A stretch of DNA of 21,131 bases from assembly GCA_900550235.1 (NCBI GenBank), contig URRQ01000037.1, forward strand, positions 1 to 21,131, in the 5' to 3' direction. A program made the translations under genes and the position numbers. The notes beneath the pieces are model-generated. The model searched no databases. It saw only the letters and a program-made list of their open reading frames with translations, and was not told the DNA's origin. Positions 1 through 9,207 of the stretch are shown one piece after another. The stretch comes from an uncultured Lachnospiraceae bacterium (lineage in GTDB: Bacteria > Bacillota > Clostridia > Lachnospirales > Lachnospiraceae). The first letter of the stretch is position 1. Every line of letters begins with the position of its first letter.

Positions 1-43
1 ATCAAGGTTCTTTTTGTTTGTGCTCTCTTGCGACAGCCATATT

Positions 44-72
44 AGAATATCATATATTCAAATCTTTGTCAA
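44..72 (-). promoter_or_regulatory. Downstream promoter (P2) of a probable rRNA operon leaving the window
   Basis: Read on the minus strand there is a perfect -35 TTGACA (67-72), a 17-base spacer, and a -10 TATTCT (44-49). An A-rich tract (about 73-95) lies directly upstream like an UP element. Transcription would leave the left edge of the window through a leader ending in AAAAAGAACCTTGAT. Near-consensus promoters with A-tracts and a second copy about 94 bp upstream are typical of Firmicutes rrn operons. The rRNA genes themselves are not in the window, so that identity is inferred. Confidence 0.75.
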
Positions 73-137
73 CAACTTTTTTTATTTTTTTAAGTTTGTT
101 TTTCTTGATTTGTTTGCCGTCATCAGCAACGTGTTAT

Positions 138-166
138 ATCTTATCATCATAGTTTGGAATTGTCAA
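138..166 (-). promoter_or_regulatory. Upstream promoter (P1) of a probable rRNA operon
   Basis: On the minus strand a -35 TTGACA (161-166) is followed by a 17-base spacer and a -10 TAAGAT (138-143, four of six consensus bases). A run of A/T lies upstream (about 167-190). Its -35 is 94 bp from the -35 of the second promoter, the sort of tandem spacing known for Bacillus-type rrn operons. It could instead serve another strongly expressed stable-RNA operon. Confidence 0.6.
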
Positions 167-238
167 TATTGTTTTTATTATTTATTTATTTTGAACAATT
201 CGCACACTTTGTACATTTTATCTTTAACAATAATCAAC

Positions 239-273
239 AATCTCACACTATACACAAGGTATAATGTGAGATT
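239..273 (-). terminator. Hairpin terminator of operon A
   Basis: A 15-bp inverted repeat (239-253 and 259-273) with a 5-base loop lies 66 bases after the stop of the GH2 gene. The single imperfect pair is a G-U wobble in minus-strand RNA but a C-A mismatch in plus-strand RNA, so the structure fits leftward transcription. The bases after it on the minus strand are T-rich (GTTGATTATTGTT) but are not a pure T run. It would also insulate the rrn-like promoters from readthrough. Confidence 0.7.
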
Positions 274-339
274 CTCCTTTACTGAATCGAAGTAGCTTTT
301 CCTAGTACAATAATTTTCTCTTCTCTTTTATCCTATTTC

Positions 340-3300
340 CTATTGTTTTTCTTTTATACTCCCTAGAATCCCCATTAATTTTCTTGCAACTTCCAATTCA
401 GATTCCGTTTCATTTATACATTTTAATATTAAATCCAATTCAAACGGGATTGGATATACTTTGTACTGAGGCATAGCCGACGGACCACAACTTCCACTTC
501 CTAATCCTGAATTTTTGTAGTCTAGATTCCAATAATAAGTATTTTTTTCTTTTAAGTCACTATTATGCTTCGCTTTTTCAATCTCTTTATCACTATAACA
601 ACGTATACTCATATCGATTTTAGAATATGCAGAAACTACCACTCCTTCCCCCTTTTGGTTTTTAAGCGTCGCCCACTGCACACCTGTTCGATTACCATTC
701 TCTTGCGGACAGCTATATTTAAAACCCATATGTTTTGCTATCTGTTCCCAAATCCCTTCCATTTGAGCGTCACAGCTATCACCATAACATTCTCCCGGTC
801 CAAGTCCCTTCCATTTTATTATTTGAAATTCCTCTGGAATTTCTGATTGTGTTCCAATTTTAGGTAATTCACTTGGAACTTCACCATAAAAATCTCCTTG
901 AATAGAAATTGCAATCTCTCCACCTCTTAGAACATTATATATGATATTTATATTGGTTCCCCACCCCATGGCCTTTGGAGAGAATCTGCCTCGGCACTTA
1001 ATACAAATCCCGTCTTTTTTTTCCTCATAACAAATATGTGAAATATTCATTTGCATAGAATGCAAGTGCTTCTCCATCCAATGTATTTTATTTATCTCAT
1101 CATTATCTGTAAACGGACGATTATAATTTAAAATTGGTCCTGCATTTATAAATATTTTTTCTCCTCTTCTATAATTATATATTCGCCCATCTGAAAGGAA
1201 AATTTCTACCGAAAAATCATCACCTGTTATATAAATTCTATCATCTCTAACTTCAATTTCCGGCATTCCTCCCCTCACTTCTTCTGCAATAGCTTTTTCA
1301 TCTTGATAAACGATTTCTTTCTGCCCAACTTTCCATCCATTCTTCTTCCGATGACAAACAGGCTTTTTGGATATAAATTCCAATTCCCATACTACAAGAT
1401 GATTTTCTCTATAAACTCGATACAATTCTATAGGAAGCGCCATTTCTCCTTTACATTTAGGATTTACTTTAGGTAAATCTATATATACGATATTTTCAAT
1501 TTTACCATCTACTATGACACTCAACTTACACATAAAGAATGATAAATCAATAAAGTCAAATTTATTCTTTATAACCACAATTCTTTTCTCTAATTCTACC
1601 TCTTCTACTGTAATCGGCTGAATTACTTTACTGTATTCCAACAATCCAGGAGTCGGTACTCCATCCGAACGCACCAATCCATCCATACAGAAATTTCCGC
1701 TATGGAACGTTTCACCAAATTCTCCTCCAAATGCATAATCCATTTTCCCATTTGAAAATATTTTTTCTACTCCATGATCTTTGAATTCCCATATAAACAA
1801 TCCTTGAATTCGTTCGGATTCTTCGCAAACCCGAAAATATTCTTTTAAACTTCCCGGTCCATTCCCCATAGCATGACCAAATTCGCATAAAATATGCGGT
1901 CTTTTAGGATTCAATTGCAAATCCAGCTCCTTTAATTCTCCAATTGTAGAATACATGGTACTAGAAACATCTACTGATTGATTTTTTAAATCCCCTTCAT
2001 AATGCACAGGCCTAGATGGCTCGTTTTCTTTACACCATTGATACATCACACGAAAATTTCTTCCATAGGATGATTCATTACCTAACGACCATAATAAAAC
2101 ACATGAATGATTCCGATCTCTAGATACCATTCTCTCTAAACGATCTAAATACGCTTTTTCCCATTCTGGATCATCACATAGTAATTTTTGCAAACCGATC
2201 GGCTCTAACCCATGTGTTTCCAAATCACATTCATCAATCACATATATTCCAAGTTGATCACACACCTCATAGAAATAAGAATTATTAGGATAGTGAGAGC
2301 AGCGAATCGCATTACACCCCATCTCTTTAATTAATAATAATTCTTCATATATTTGTTTCTTCGTTATCGCTCTGCCTGTTTTAGGATTATACTCATGACG
2401 ATTCACCCCTTTCATAAATATCCTCTTCCCGTTTAATTTCAACTCTCCAGAATGAATTTCAATATGTCGAAATCCTATCTTTTGACGTATAACCTCCAAA
2501 ATATTGCCCAATTTATCAAATAACTGTATAGTGACTATATACAAATTAGGAGTTTCTGCGGTCCACGGTAAAATATTTTTTATCCTTAAGCTAGATATTT
2601 TTTTATCTAACTCAAAAGAAGTGACCAACTTTTCATTCTGCGACCATACGGATAATCTTACCCTCGCCTCTAAATTCGAACATTCAATCTTCGGATTTAA
2701 TATACCTTCTCCTGTTTCCACATCAAAATCAGGATCTAAAACACAATTTTTTAAATAAAATTCAGGACGATAAATTACGACTACATCTCGAATAATCCCA
2801 CCTAACCACCACATATCTTGATCTTCTAGATAAGAACCATCACTATATTGATACACCACAACCGTAATCTGATTATCCCCATAAACTAGATATTCTGTAA
2901 TATTAAATTCACTCGGCAATCTACTCCCTTGAGAATATCCAACCAATCTCCCATTTACATATACATGAAAGGCACTTTCTACTCCTTCAAAGCGAACAAA
3001 AATATTCCCCTTCAAATTTTCGACCCGAAATTTTTTCCGATAAACTCCAGTTTCATTTTGATTCGAAACAAATGGTGGATCCACAGGAAATGGATAAAGT
3101 AGATTTGCATAACACCGTTCTCCAAATCCTGCATATTGCCAATTTAATGGAACATATATTTTAGGTTCATCTTCCAAAACCTTTTTGTTTATTATTTCTT
3201 CTGTTACCCTCCAAGGACAATCAAACCACTCAAAACTCCAAAGTCCATTCAGTATTTCAATTCTCGAATTACGCTGAATATCCCCCTTTTTCGCACTTTC

Positions 3301-3435
3301 CAAATCTTCAAATGGATAAAAGTCAACTCTAGCCGGCTCCCGATTTCTTTCTAAAATCCATTGATTATTCCAATCATATTGACTCCTATCAATTATCTCC
3401 ACTACTTTATCCATTTTCTTTTTCTCTTCTCTCAT
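340..3435 (-). CDS. GH2 beta-galactosidase (LacZ-type), last gene of operon A
   Basis: This is a cytoplasmic glycoside hydrolase of family 2, about the size of LacZ (1031 aa), with no signal peptide. The order matches LacZ: N-terminal jelly-roll domain (about 55-225, with the EDQDMWW motif near 204), immunoglobulin-like domain, TIM barrel (about 330-615), and a C-terminal beta-sandwich 'small chain' domain (about 750-1015). The acid/base should be E454 in WSLGNES and the nucleophile E518 in HILCEFGHAMGN. It should hydrolyse a terminal beta-galactoside brought in by the operon's transporter. The exact substrate cannot be read. The gene overlaps the end of the GH3 gene. A start at Met8 (position 3414) gives an 8-base ATGGATAA overlap and is as likely as the longer start; neither has a strong ribosome binding site. 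A paralogue lies at 16145-19135. Confidence 0.93.
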   Translation of the reverse strand: MREEKKKMDKVVEIIDRSQYDWNNQWILERNREPARVDFYPFEDLESAKKGDIQRNSRIEILNGLWSFEWFDCPWRVTEEIINKKVLEDEPKIYVPLNWQYAGFGERCYANLLYPFPVDPPFVSNQNETGVYRKKFRVENLKGNIFVRFEGVESAFHVYVNGRLVGYSQGSRLPSEFNITEYLVYGDNQITVVVYQYSDGSYLEDQDMWWLGGIIRDVVVIYRPEFYLKNCVLDPDFDVETGEGILNPKIECSNLEARVRLSVWSQNEKLVTSFELDKKISSLRIKNILPWTAETPNLYIVTIQLFDKLGNILEVIRQKIGFRHIEIHSGELKLNGKRIFMKGVNRHEYNPKTGRAITKKQIYEELLLIKEMGCNAIRCSHYPNNSYFYEVCDQLGIYVIDECDLETHGLEPIGLQKLLCDDPEWEKAYLDRLERMVSRDRNHSCVLLWSLGNESSYGRNFRVMYQWCKENEPSRPVHYEGDLKNQSVDVSSTMYSTIGELKELDLQLNPKRPHILCEFGHAMGNGPGSLKEYFRVCEESERIQGLFIWEFKDHGVEKIFSNGKMDYAFGGEFGETFHSGNFCMDGLVRSDGVPTPGLLEYSKVIQPITVEEVELEKRIVVIKNKFDFIDLSFFMCKLSVIVDGKIENIVYIDLPKVNPKCKGEMALPIELYRVYRENHLVVWELEFISKKPVCHRKKNGWKVGQKEIVYQDEKAIAEEVRGGMPEIEVRDDRIYITGDDFSVEIFLSDGRIYNYRRGEKIFINAGPILNYNRPFTDNDEINKIHWMEKHLHSMQMNISHICYEEKKDGICIKCRGRFSPKAMGWGTNINIIYNVLRGGEIAISIQGDFYGEVPSELPKIGTQSEIPEEFQIIKWKGLGPGECYGDSCDAQMEGIWEQIAKHMGFKYSCPQENGNRTGVQWATLKNQKGEGVVVSAYSKIDMSIRCYSDKEIEKAKHNSDLKEKNTYYWNLDYKNSGLGSGSCGPSAMPQYKVYPIPFELDLILKCINETESELEVARKLMGILGSIKEKQ

Positions 3436-5668
3436 AAATCATCTGTTCCAATTCATTTGCGGTTTCCAAACTACATATATCAACAAAATTTCGAGCTGGA
3501 TAAGACAAAAACAGAGATTGTCCCATTTTTTCAACCTGGCTTATTTCAAACTTTTCATTTTTTTCCATACGATCCTTAATCATTCGATTATAAATTTTCT
3601 CTCCTAATTCGGAAGTATTCGGATCAGCAAGTAACTGCAATAAATTCACCTCTCTGCCTAACCTTGCACGTTCATAATCACCTGATTGAACTTGAATTTC
3701 TAAACTACCTCTAATATCTCTGCTGTGATGACCAATCTCAAAAATATATGTATCATCTTGTACCAAAAATCTCTGTTCACTTTCAGACCAAATCGCTAAA
3801 TCATTCGTTTCTACAGAAAAATTCACTTCTCCAGTATCTCCAGCATCTAACTCAATTACTTCAAATCCTTTTAACTGCCGTATATACCCCCATTTCCCAG
3901 ATTTCTGAGATATATATAATTGCACAACTTCTCTTCCTCGACGTTTACCAATATTCTGAACAAAAACTTTTATAGTAATTTTATCATTGCATCCCAAAAT
4001 TTCTTTCGAAGCACTCACTTCACCATATTCAAATTTTGTATATCCTTCTCCTTGTCCGAATACAAATTGTGGATCTATTTTCCTTTTATCATACCAACGA
4101 TAGCCAACAAAAATTCCTTCTGAATAATCTACAACTTTACCATCCCCAGGAAAACATTCAAAACTTGGAGTATCCTCAAGTCTTCTTGGAAATGTTTCAG
4201 CCAGCCTTCCTGTTGGTTCTGTTTCTCCACACAAAATACGACTAATCGCAGAACCAATTGCTTCTCCTGGAAGATACGCCATCAATATAGATTTAACCTT
4301 ATTTTCCCACGGAATTTCAACTGCAGAGCCCGCAAACAGAACTACAACAACATTCTCATTGACTTTTACCACTTCTTCAACCAAATGATTTTGAACTTTT
4401 GGTAATTGTAATGTATTTCTATCATAACATTCTGTTTCCTCCTCTTCTGGCAAACCAACGAATATAACAACTGTTTCTACTTGTTTTGCCTTTTCAACTG
4501 CTTGTTTAATTTTTTCCTCAGATTCGTCTCTATAGAGAAAATATCCTTCTTCATAAATCATATTTGGAAATATTTTTTCTAGGGAATGTAGCGGCACTTC
4601 TAATCGCTTTGGTTGTACATGAGCACTTCCTCCTCCTTGATATCTTGGAGTTTTTGCAAATTCCCCCAAAACCAGTAGATTTTTATCTTTAGAAATCGGA
4701 AGTAGCCCTTCATCATTTTTCAAAAGAACCATCGCTCTTTCTGCAATTTCTCTTGCCAAATCATGATGCGTTTCTTCAGAAAAACTTTCTTTTCTTTTTC
4801 GATTTTCTATTCTATGTTCTACTAACTTTAAAATACGCATTACACAGGCATCTATTTGTTCTTCCGATAAAGTCCCTTCTTCTAGTCCACGATATATATC
4901 TTCATCAAATTTCCCATGAGAATCTGGCATTTCTAAATCCATTCCTGCAACAACACTTCTATCTTTATTACTAATGGAACCCCAATCACTAATTACAACT
5001 CCATCAAACCCCCATTCATCTCTTAAAACTTTCTGTAAAAGTGGACTTTCCGACATTTGAATTCCATTTAATTTGTTATATGAACTCATCACTGTATCAG
5101 GTTTTGCATGCCTTACCGTTTTTTCAAAACACTTTAAATATATTTCTCGCAATGCACGTTCTCCAACTCTTGCATTCACTGTCATTCTACAAAATTCTTG
5201 ATTATTCACCGCAAAATGTTTCAGGCACGCACCAACTCCACACTCTTGCAGTCTTTTTACATAAGAATAAGCCATTTCCGATGTTAAATATGGATCCTCT
5301 GACAAATATTCAAAATTGCGTCCACATAACGGGCTTCTTTTAATATTTACACCTGGACCTAAAAGAAGATCTAAGGACGATACCCTACACTCCTCTGCCA
5401 AATCTTCCGCCAATTTTTCAGCAAGCTCTCTATCCCATGTAGATGCAAGCGCTGCCATCGCAGGATAACATGTTGCCGGGAAACTGTCTCGTGTAAAAGT
5501 ATCTTTTTCTATTCTTAATCCATTAGGTCCATCTGCCATAAAAATATGAGATAATCCTAATTCCGGAAATTCCTTTGTAAACCAATCACCATCTCCAGAT
5601 AACAATGAAACCTTTTGTTCCAACGTCATATTACATAGTATTTTTTCGCATTCCAATTTTCTCACCAT
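3407..5668 (-). CDS. GH3 family beta-glycosidase
   Basis: This 753-aa protein has the full domain set of a family 3 glycosidase: TIM barrel (about 1-290), alpha/beta sandwich domain (about 305-500) and a fibronectin III-like C-terminal domain (about 560-650). The nucleophile should be D228 in VVISDWG, and the substrate-binding KHFAVNNQE motif is at 150-158. The acid/base region is ETECYDR (411-417), with E413 or E411 as the likely proton donor. Most relatives have Gly where this protein has Cys414. There is no signal peptide, so it acts in the cytoplasm. GH3 enzymes of this layout are usually beta-glucosidases, but beta-xylosidase or other specificities occur, so I assign only the family. It sits between the permeases and the GH2 gene of operon A and probably takes another beta-linked sugar from the same imported oligosaccharide. 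Confidence 0.93.
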   Translation of the reverse strand: MVRKLECEKILCNMTLEQKVSLLSGDGDWFTKEFPELGLSHIFMADGPNGLRIEKDTFTRDSFPATCYPAMAALASTWDRELAEKLAEDLAEECRVSSLDLLLGPGVNIKRSPLCGRNFEYLSEDPYLTSEMAYSYVKRLQECGVGACLKHFAVNNQEFCRMTVNARVGERALREIYLKCFEKTVRHAKPDTVMSSYNKLNGIQMSESPLLQKVLRDEWGFDGVVISDWGSISNKDRSVVAGMDLEMPDSHGKFDEDIYRGLEEGTLSEEQIDACVMRILKLVEHRIENRKRKESFSEETHHDLAREIAERAMVLLKNDEGLLPISKDKNLLVLGEFAKTPRYQGGGSAHVQPKRLEVPLHSLEKIFPNMIYEEGYFLYRDESEEKIKQAVEKAKQVETVVIFVGLPEEEETECYDRNTLQLPKVQNHLVEEVVKVNENVVVVLFAGSAVEIPWENKVKSILMAYLPGEAIGSAISRILCGETEPTGRLAETFPRRLEDTPSFECFPGDGKVVDYSEGIFVGYRWYDKRKIDPQFVFGQGEGYTKFEYGEVSASKEILGCNDKITIKVFVQNIGKRRGREVVQLYISQKSGKWGYIRQLKGFEVIELDAGDTGEVNFSVETNDLAIWSESEQRFLVQDDTYIFEIGHHSRDIRGSLEIQVQSGDYERARLGREVNLLQLLADPNTSELGEKIYNRMIKDRMEKNEKFEISQVEKMGQSLFLSYPARNFVDICSLETANELEQMIYERREKENG

Positions 5669-5699
5669 GCACGCCTTTCTTCTAATTTATAAACCGAAA

Positions 5700-6545
5700 C
5701 TATTCTTTAACACCACCCAATGCAATACCTTGAATAAATGTTTTTTGAAAAATTAAGTACACTATCAACACTGGTATTACACATATACTAATTCCGGCAA
5801 ACATCGGCCCATAATCAGCAACAAACTGCCCTTGTGTCATTGCTAATCCAATAGGTAAAGTATATTTTTCTGGGTCGCTTAACATTAAATACGGCCATAA
5901 ATAATTATCCCATTCCCATAAAAATGTGAAAATCGCTAATGCTCCTATTGCATTAAGCATCATCGGCAAAACAATTTTGTGAAAAATTTTAAGTTCACCC
6001 GCCCCATCAATTCTAGCTGCTTCTATTAACGAATCAGGAATAGAAAGTGCAAACTGTCTCATCATAAACACGCCAAACGCTGAAGTAAATGCAGTATATA
6101 AAATAGAAATATCTGTATTTAGCCAATCAAACCAAACCATCATTTGATAGCTCGGAATCAACGTTGCTGGCCATGGGATCATCATTGTAGACAAAATCAT
6201 CAAAAAAATAAATCTGTTTCCTCTAAATTTAAATTTTGCTAATACATAACCAATCAATGCAGATACATACAAAACAATTAATGTTTTTAATACAGCATAT
6301 TTCATACTATTCAAAAAGAAAATTCCAAAATTATATTTTGTCATCACATCAATAAAATTCTCAAAATTTGCCCAGTTTTCTGGAAAAAAAGCTGGTGGAA
6401 TCTGCGTGATTTCTGCTGTTGTTTTCAAACTACAAAGGAGCATCCACAAAAACGGGAATACCATTATTAATGCAATACTAACCAAAAAGATGTGACATAA
6501 TACAACTTGCCATTTAATCGGCTTTACTTTAATTTTTTTACCCAT
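5700..6545 (-). CDS. Sugar ABC transporter permease, MalG/UgpE type
   Basis: This is the second membrane subunit of a CUT1-family oligosaccharide importer (281 aa, about six membrane segments, the first near 13-38). The cytoplasmic loop that docks the ATPase carries the EAA motif, EAARIDGAG...P at 175-194. It follows the partner permease by 12 bases with a clear AAGGAG ribosome binding site, so the two are made together. No ATPase gene is present in the window. CUT1 importers of Firmicutes often share one ATPase (MsmK/MsiK type) encoded elsewhere, and that is the likely case here. The substrate is probably a beta-linked oligosaccharide, judged from the two glycosidases downstream. Confidence 0.95.
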   Translation of the reverse strand: MGKKIKVKPIKWQVVLCHIFLVSIALIMVFPFLWMLLCSLKTTAEITQIPPAFFPENWANFENFIDVMTKYNFGIFFLNSMKYAVLKTLIVLYVSALIGYVLAKFKFRGNRFIFLMILSTMMIPWPATLIPSYQMMVWFDWLNTDISILYTAFTSAFGVFMMRQFALSIPDSLIEAARIDGAGELKIFHKIVLPMMLNAIGALAIFTFLWEWDNYLWPYLMLSDPEKYTLPIGLAMTQGQFVADYGPMFAGISICVIPVLIVYLIFQKTFIQGIALGGVKE

Positions 6546-6557
6546 AATTTTGTCTCC

Positions 6558-7460
6558 TTACGATTCTTTATCAAATCTCATCTGTATTAAAGAAAATACA
6601 AATATAATTGCAAATAACAAAAACGATACTGCTGACGCTAGTCCAAAGTTATAATATGTAAACGCCTCTTCAAAAATATAAAAAGACATTGTCCAAGTGC
6701 TCTTTCCAGGTCCACCTTCTGTAATAAATTTTACTGGTGTATATACTTGCATATAATCAATCAATTTAGTAATGATTAGAATTGTCATTGTATTTCGAAT
6801 CAACGGCAGTGTAATACTAAAAAACTGTCTCGCTGTACTTGCACCATCAATTTTTGCACTCTCGTAAATGCTCGGATCAATATTGTTTATTCCAGCTAAT
6901 ACTAAAACCAGAGCATATCCAATATCTTTCCATGTTTCCACTATAATCAACGCGGGAAGCGCTATTTTAGCATCTTGAAGCCAAGGAACCTTTCCCACAC
7001 CCATTTGCATTAAAATAGAATTAAACAAGCCATCATCATAACTAAACATGAACTTCCAAAGCATCGCAGTTGCAACCATAGAACTAATAACTGGCAAAAA
7101 ATACAGTCCTCGATATACACCTTTCCCTTTCTTAATAGCCTGCATAACACCGGCAATTATCAAGCTGAACCCTACTGTTAATAGTAAGCTCCCCAAAGTA
7201 AATAATATTGTATTTTTTAACGCAGTCCAAAACTCCGGACTTTTAATTACATACGAATAGTTTTCTAGTCCTACATAGTCAAACTGACTTTGAAACGGGT
7301 TCCAATTATAAAAACTAGTCCATAAGCCATATAAGATCGGGAAAAACACAAAGGTTCCATATACAACAATCACAAACCCCATTGTTCCTCCAATCATCAA
7401 CTTTTTACCTGGCTGACGCATTTTTTTCTTTTTCTTATTTTCTTTCATCTCATTACTCAT
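6558..7460 (-). CDS. Sugar ABC transporter permease, MalF/UgpA type
   Basis: This is the first membrane subunit of the operon A importer (300 aa, about six membrane segments after a very basic N-terminus, residues 6-20). The EAA loop reads YESAKIDGAS...P around 199-219, and the family GGPGKST motif near the last two segments is present. It pairs with the MalG-like subunit 12 bases downstream. The gene is separated from the receptor gene by 142 bases containing a hairpin, which probably makes permeases less abundant than the receptor. Its ribosome binding site (AAGGGG) is weaker and more distant than those of its neighbours. Confidence 0.95.
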   Translation of the reverse strand: MSNEMKENKKKKKMRQPGKKLMIGGTMGFVIVVYGTFVFFPILYGLWTSFYNWNPFQSQFDYVGLENYSYVIKSPEFWTALKNTILFTLGSLLLTVGFSLIIAGVMQAIKKGKGVYRGLYFLPVISSMVATAMLWKFMFSYDDGLFNSILMQMGVGKVPWLQDAKIALPALIIVETWKDIGYALVLVLAGINNIDPSIYESAKIDGASTARQFFSITLPLIRNTMTILIITKLIDYMQVYTPVKFITEGGPGKSTWTMSFYIFEEAFTYYNFGLASAVSFLLFAIIFVFSLIQMRFDKES

Positions 7461-7550
7461 GTGTTTTATCCATCCCCTTAATAAGAATCACCATCGCTGG
7501 CTTTGCAGTTAAATTCATTTTATTGTCACATGCCCCATATGATTTTCAAA

Positions 7551-7588
7551 AGCCACATAGCATTCTCTTTCAAAAACACTATGTGGCT
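7551..7588 (-). terminator. Intra-operon hairpin (attenuator or partial terminator) after the receptor gene
   Basis: A perfect 10-bp inverted repeat, AGCCACATAG with CTATGTGGCT, and an 18-base loop lies 14 bases after the receptor stop codon. On the minus strand it is followed by only TTTT. That suggests partial termination or 3'-end protection of the receptor mRNA, the usual way such operons make excess binding protein. On the plus strand no T run follows. Confidence 0.65.
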
Positions 7589-7602
7589 CCATTTTGGGAC
7601 GA

Positions 7603-9000
7603 TTATTTAATCATTTCATTATAATATGCATATTTATCTTCTTCAGCACGGAAAACAATATTGTTTTTCTTAGCATCTTCAGATAACTGTTTTACTACCG
7701 AAGGAATAACCTCTCTTGGATCTTTTCCATTTACAAAAATATCGCTGCCTGCTGCTCTCATTGCTTTATTTCTCGCCTCACAAATTGGAACATTTCCTGG
7801 ATACACTAAACGCTCTGCCACTTCAGCAATTTTCTTCAAGTTTGGTTGATCATCCCACTTCGGATCATCTTGTAACTTCTTATTCGCACAAATACATCCA
7901 ATGCGAACTGCATGATCTAAATAACTTTTCTGCTCACAAGCATAAAATTTTAATAAGTCAAAAGCAACCGCACGTTTTGCTTCATCTTTTGCTGAAACAG
8001 ATAATGTCCATTCTAAGTCAAATCTGTCATATGCTGCTGGTTGTTTTCCATCTTTTGTAGGAACTAAGAAAAATCCCCAATCAATCTCTGGATATGTTGC
8101 ATTAAAATATCCTGCAACCCAATTCCAATGACCTATCATTGCAACCTGCTCATGACCAAACTCATCCTCAGCATCACCATCCGAATACATCATGAATTCA
8201 TCTTTCCATCTTTTCATCATTTCAAGATTTTCATATGTAACTTCATTATCAAGGTTATATGTAACTCCATCTTCCTTAAATGCCGCGAGATTCGATGAAT
8301 AGTTCATCGTATCAATAAATCCTTCAAAAGCATGATCTACTGAAAATCCATACTGAGTAACATTTCCTTTATCATCCTTTTTCACTAATTTTTTTCCTAC
8401 TTCTTCAAATTCATCCCACGTCTTCGGAATATCATCTTCTGTTAATCCTGCTTCTTTCCACATTTTTTTATTATAATAAATTCCTGCTCCAGTTGTCATT
8501 CCTAGTGGAATCGAATACAATTTTCCATCAAATAGTGTTTGATCATAAATTGGGAAATCAGCTTTTACTTCCTCTGCAGGGAAGACATCTTCAGGTAATT
8601 CATAACTATAGTTTTGCACATTCGGAAAACGTGATGGATGTGAACGATATAAATCAGGCCCATTACCTGCCTCTAAGGCTAACGGCAGTTTAGTCCAATA
8701 ATCATCCCACGGCTGAGACACAACCTTAATCGTTACATTATCATGAATCGCATGATATTTATCCGCAATTTCTTGATAAAACGGCTGTGGTTCTGGGTCC
8801 GTCCAAATTGTTAATTCAATCTTTTCCCCATTATTTACAGGTACACTTGTGTCATATTTCAATGTTTCTCCTAAAATTTCACCTTTTTTTGGTGCATTTT
8901 CAACTTTTTCTGAAGACTTATCAGATTTACCGCAACCGCCAACAGACAAAATCATTACACCTGCCATCGCAAGTGATAAAATTCGCTTCTTTAGACTCAT
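7603..9000 (-). CDS. Sugar-binding lipoprotein of ABC transporter (extracellular solute-binding protein)
   Basis: This 465-aa protein is the receptor of a CUT1 sugar importer (SBP family 1, MalE/MsmE-like). It begins with a lipoprotein signal: basic MSLKKR, a hydrophobic core, and the lipobox LSVGGC with Cys23 as the lipidated residue. A Lys/Ser-rich linker follows. The mature part carries aromatic residues typical of sugar-binding clefts. It would be anchored on the outer face of the membrane and pass an oligosaccharide to the two permeases downstream. The ribosome binding site is AAGGAG. It is the first gene of operon A, directly opposite the AraC-type regulator, which suggests control by that regulator. 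Ligand identity is unknown. Confidence 0.95.
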   Translation of the reverse strand: MSLKKRILSLAMAGVMILSVGGCGKSDKSSEKVENAPKKGEILGETLKYDTSVPVNNGEKIELTIWTDPEPQPFYQEIADKYHAIHDNVTIKVVSQPWDDYWTKLPLALEAGNGPDLYRSHPSRFPNVQNYSYELPEDVFPAEEVKADFPIYDQTLFDGKLYSIPLGMTTGAGIYYNKKMWKEAGLTEDDIPKTWDEFEEVGKKLVKKDDKGNVTQYGFSVDHAFEGFIDTMNYSSNLAAFKEDGVTYNLDNEVTYENLEMMKRWKDEFMMYSDGDAEDEFGHEQVAMIGHWNWVAGYFNATYPEIDWGFFLVPTKDGKQPAAYDRFDLEWTLSVSAKDEAKRAVAFDLLKFYACEQKSYLDHAVRIGCICANKKLQDDPKWDDQPNLKKIAEVAERLVYPGNVPICEARNKAMRAAGSDIFVNGKDPREVIPSVVKQLSEDAKKNNIVFRAEEDKYAYYNEMIK

Positions 9001-9137
9001 CTTTTTTTCTCCTTTTTTTAATATGATGCCATTTTTTATACATCATCTAAATTTTTTTAATAGAATCAGCTCATTCCGAGAACCTTTTTGTGTAATATGC
9101 ATATTTTACTTCTTTTATTCTATTATTTTATATGAGA

Positions 9138-9146
9138 ATTATACCA
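9138..9146 (-). promoter_or_regulatory. Candidate promoter of operon A (extended -10)
   Basis: On the minus strand the string TGGTATAAT is an extended -10 (TGn plus consensus TATAAT). No good -35 lies 16-18 bases upstream, which fits a promoter needing an activator such as the divergent AraC-type protein. A TTGACA lies further upstream (9180-9185), 36 bases from this -10. It could be a -35 for a weak TTTATT -10 instead. Confidence 0.5.
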
Positions 9147-9178
9147 AAATTAATCAAATAAATCTTGCCACTTGTCTC

Positions 9179-9207
9179 TTGTCAACTGCCAAAAAATGCT
9201 ATATAGT
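9179..9207 (+). promoter_or_regulatory. Candidate promoter of the AraC-family gene
   Basis: A -35 TTGTCA (9179-9184), a 17-base spacer and a -10 TATAGT (9202-9207) lie 60 bases before the start codon. The -10 sits inside a dyad CTATATA-7-TATATAG (9199-9219). The -35 overlaps the minus-strand TTGACA at 9180-9185, so the divergent promoters may compete. The ribosome binding site AAGGAG at 9254-9259 fixes the gene start at 9267. Confidence 0.5.

Noticed and set aside
14..295. Plus-strand open frame of 93 codons at the left edge
   Set aside because: It has no ribosome binding site, is composed of low-complexity Phe/Ile/Leu codons, and lies across two minus-strand promoters and a terminator hairpin.
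9023..9046. Inverted repeat ATGATG/CATCAT in the leader of operon A
   Set aside because: The 6-bp AT-rich stem with a 12-base loop is too weak to call a riboswitch or operator.
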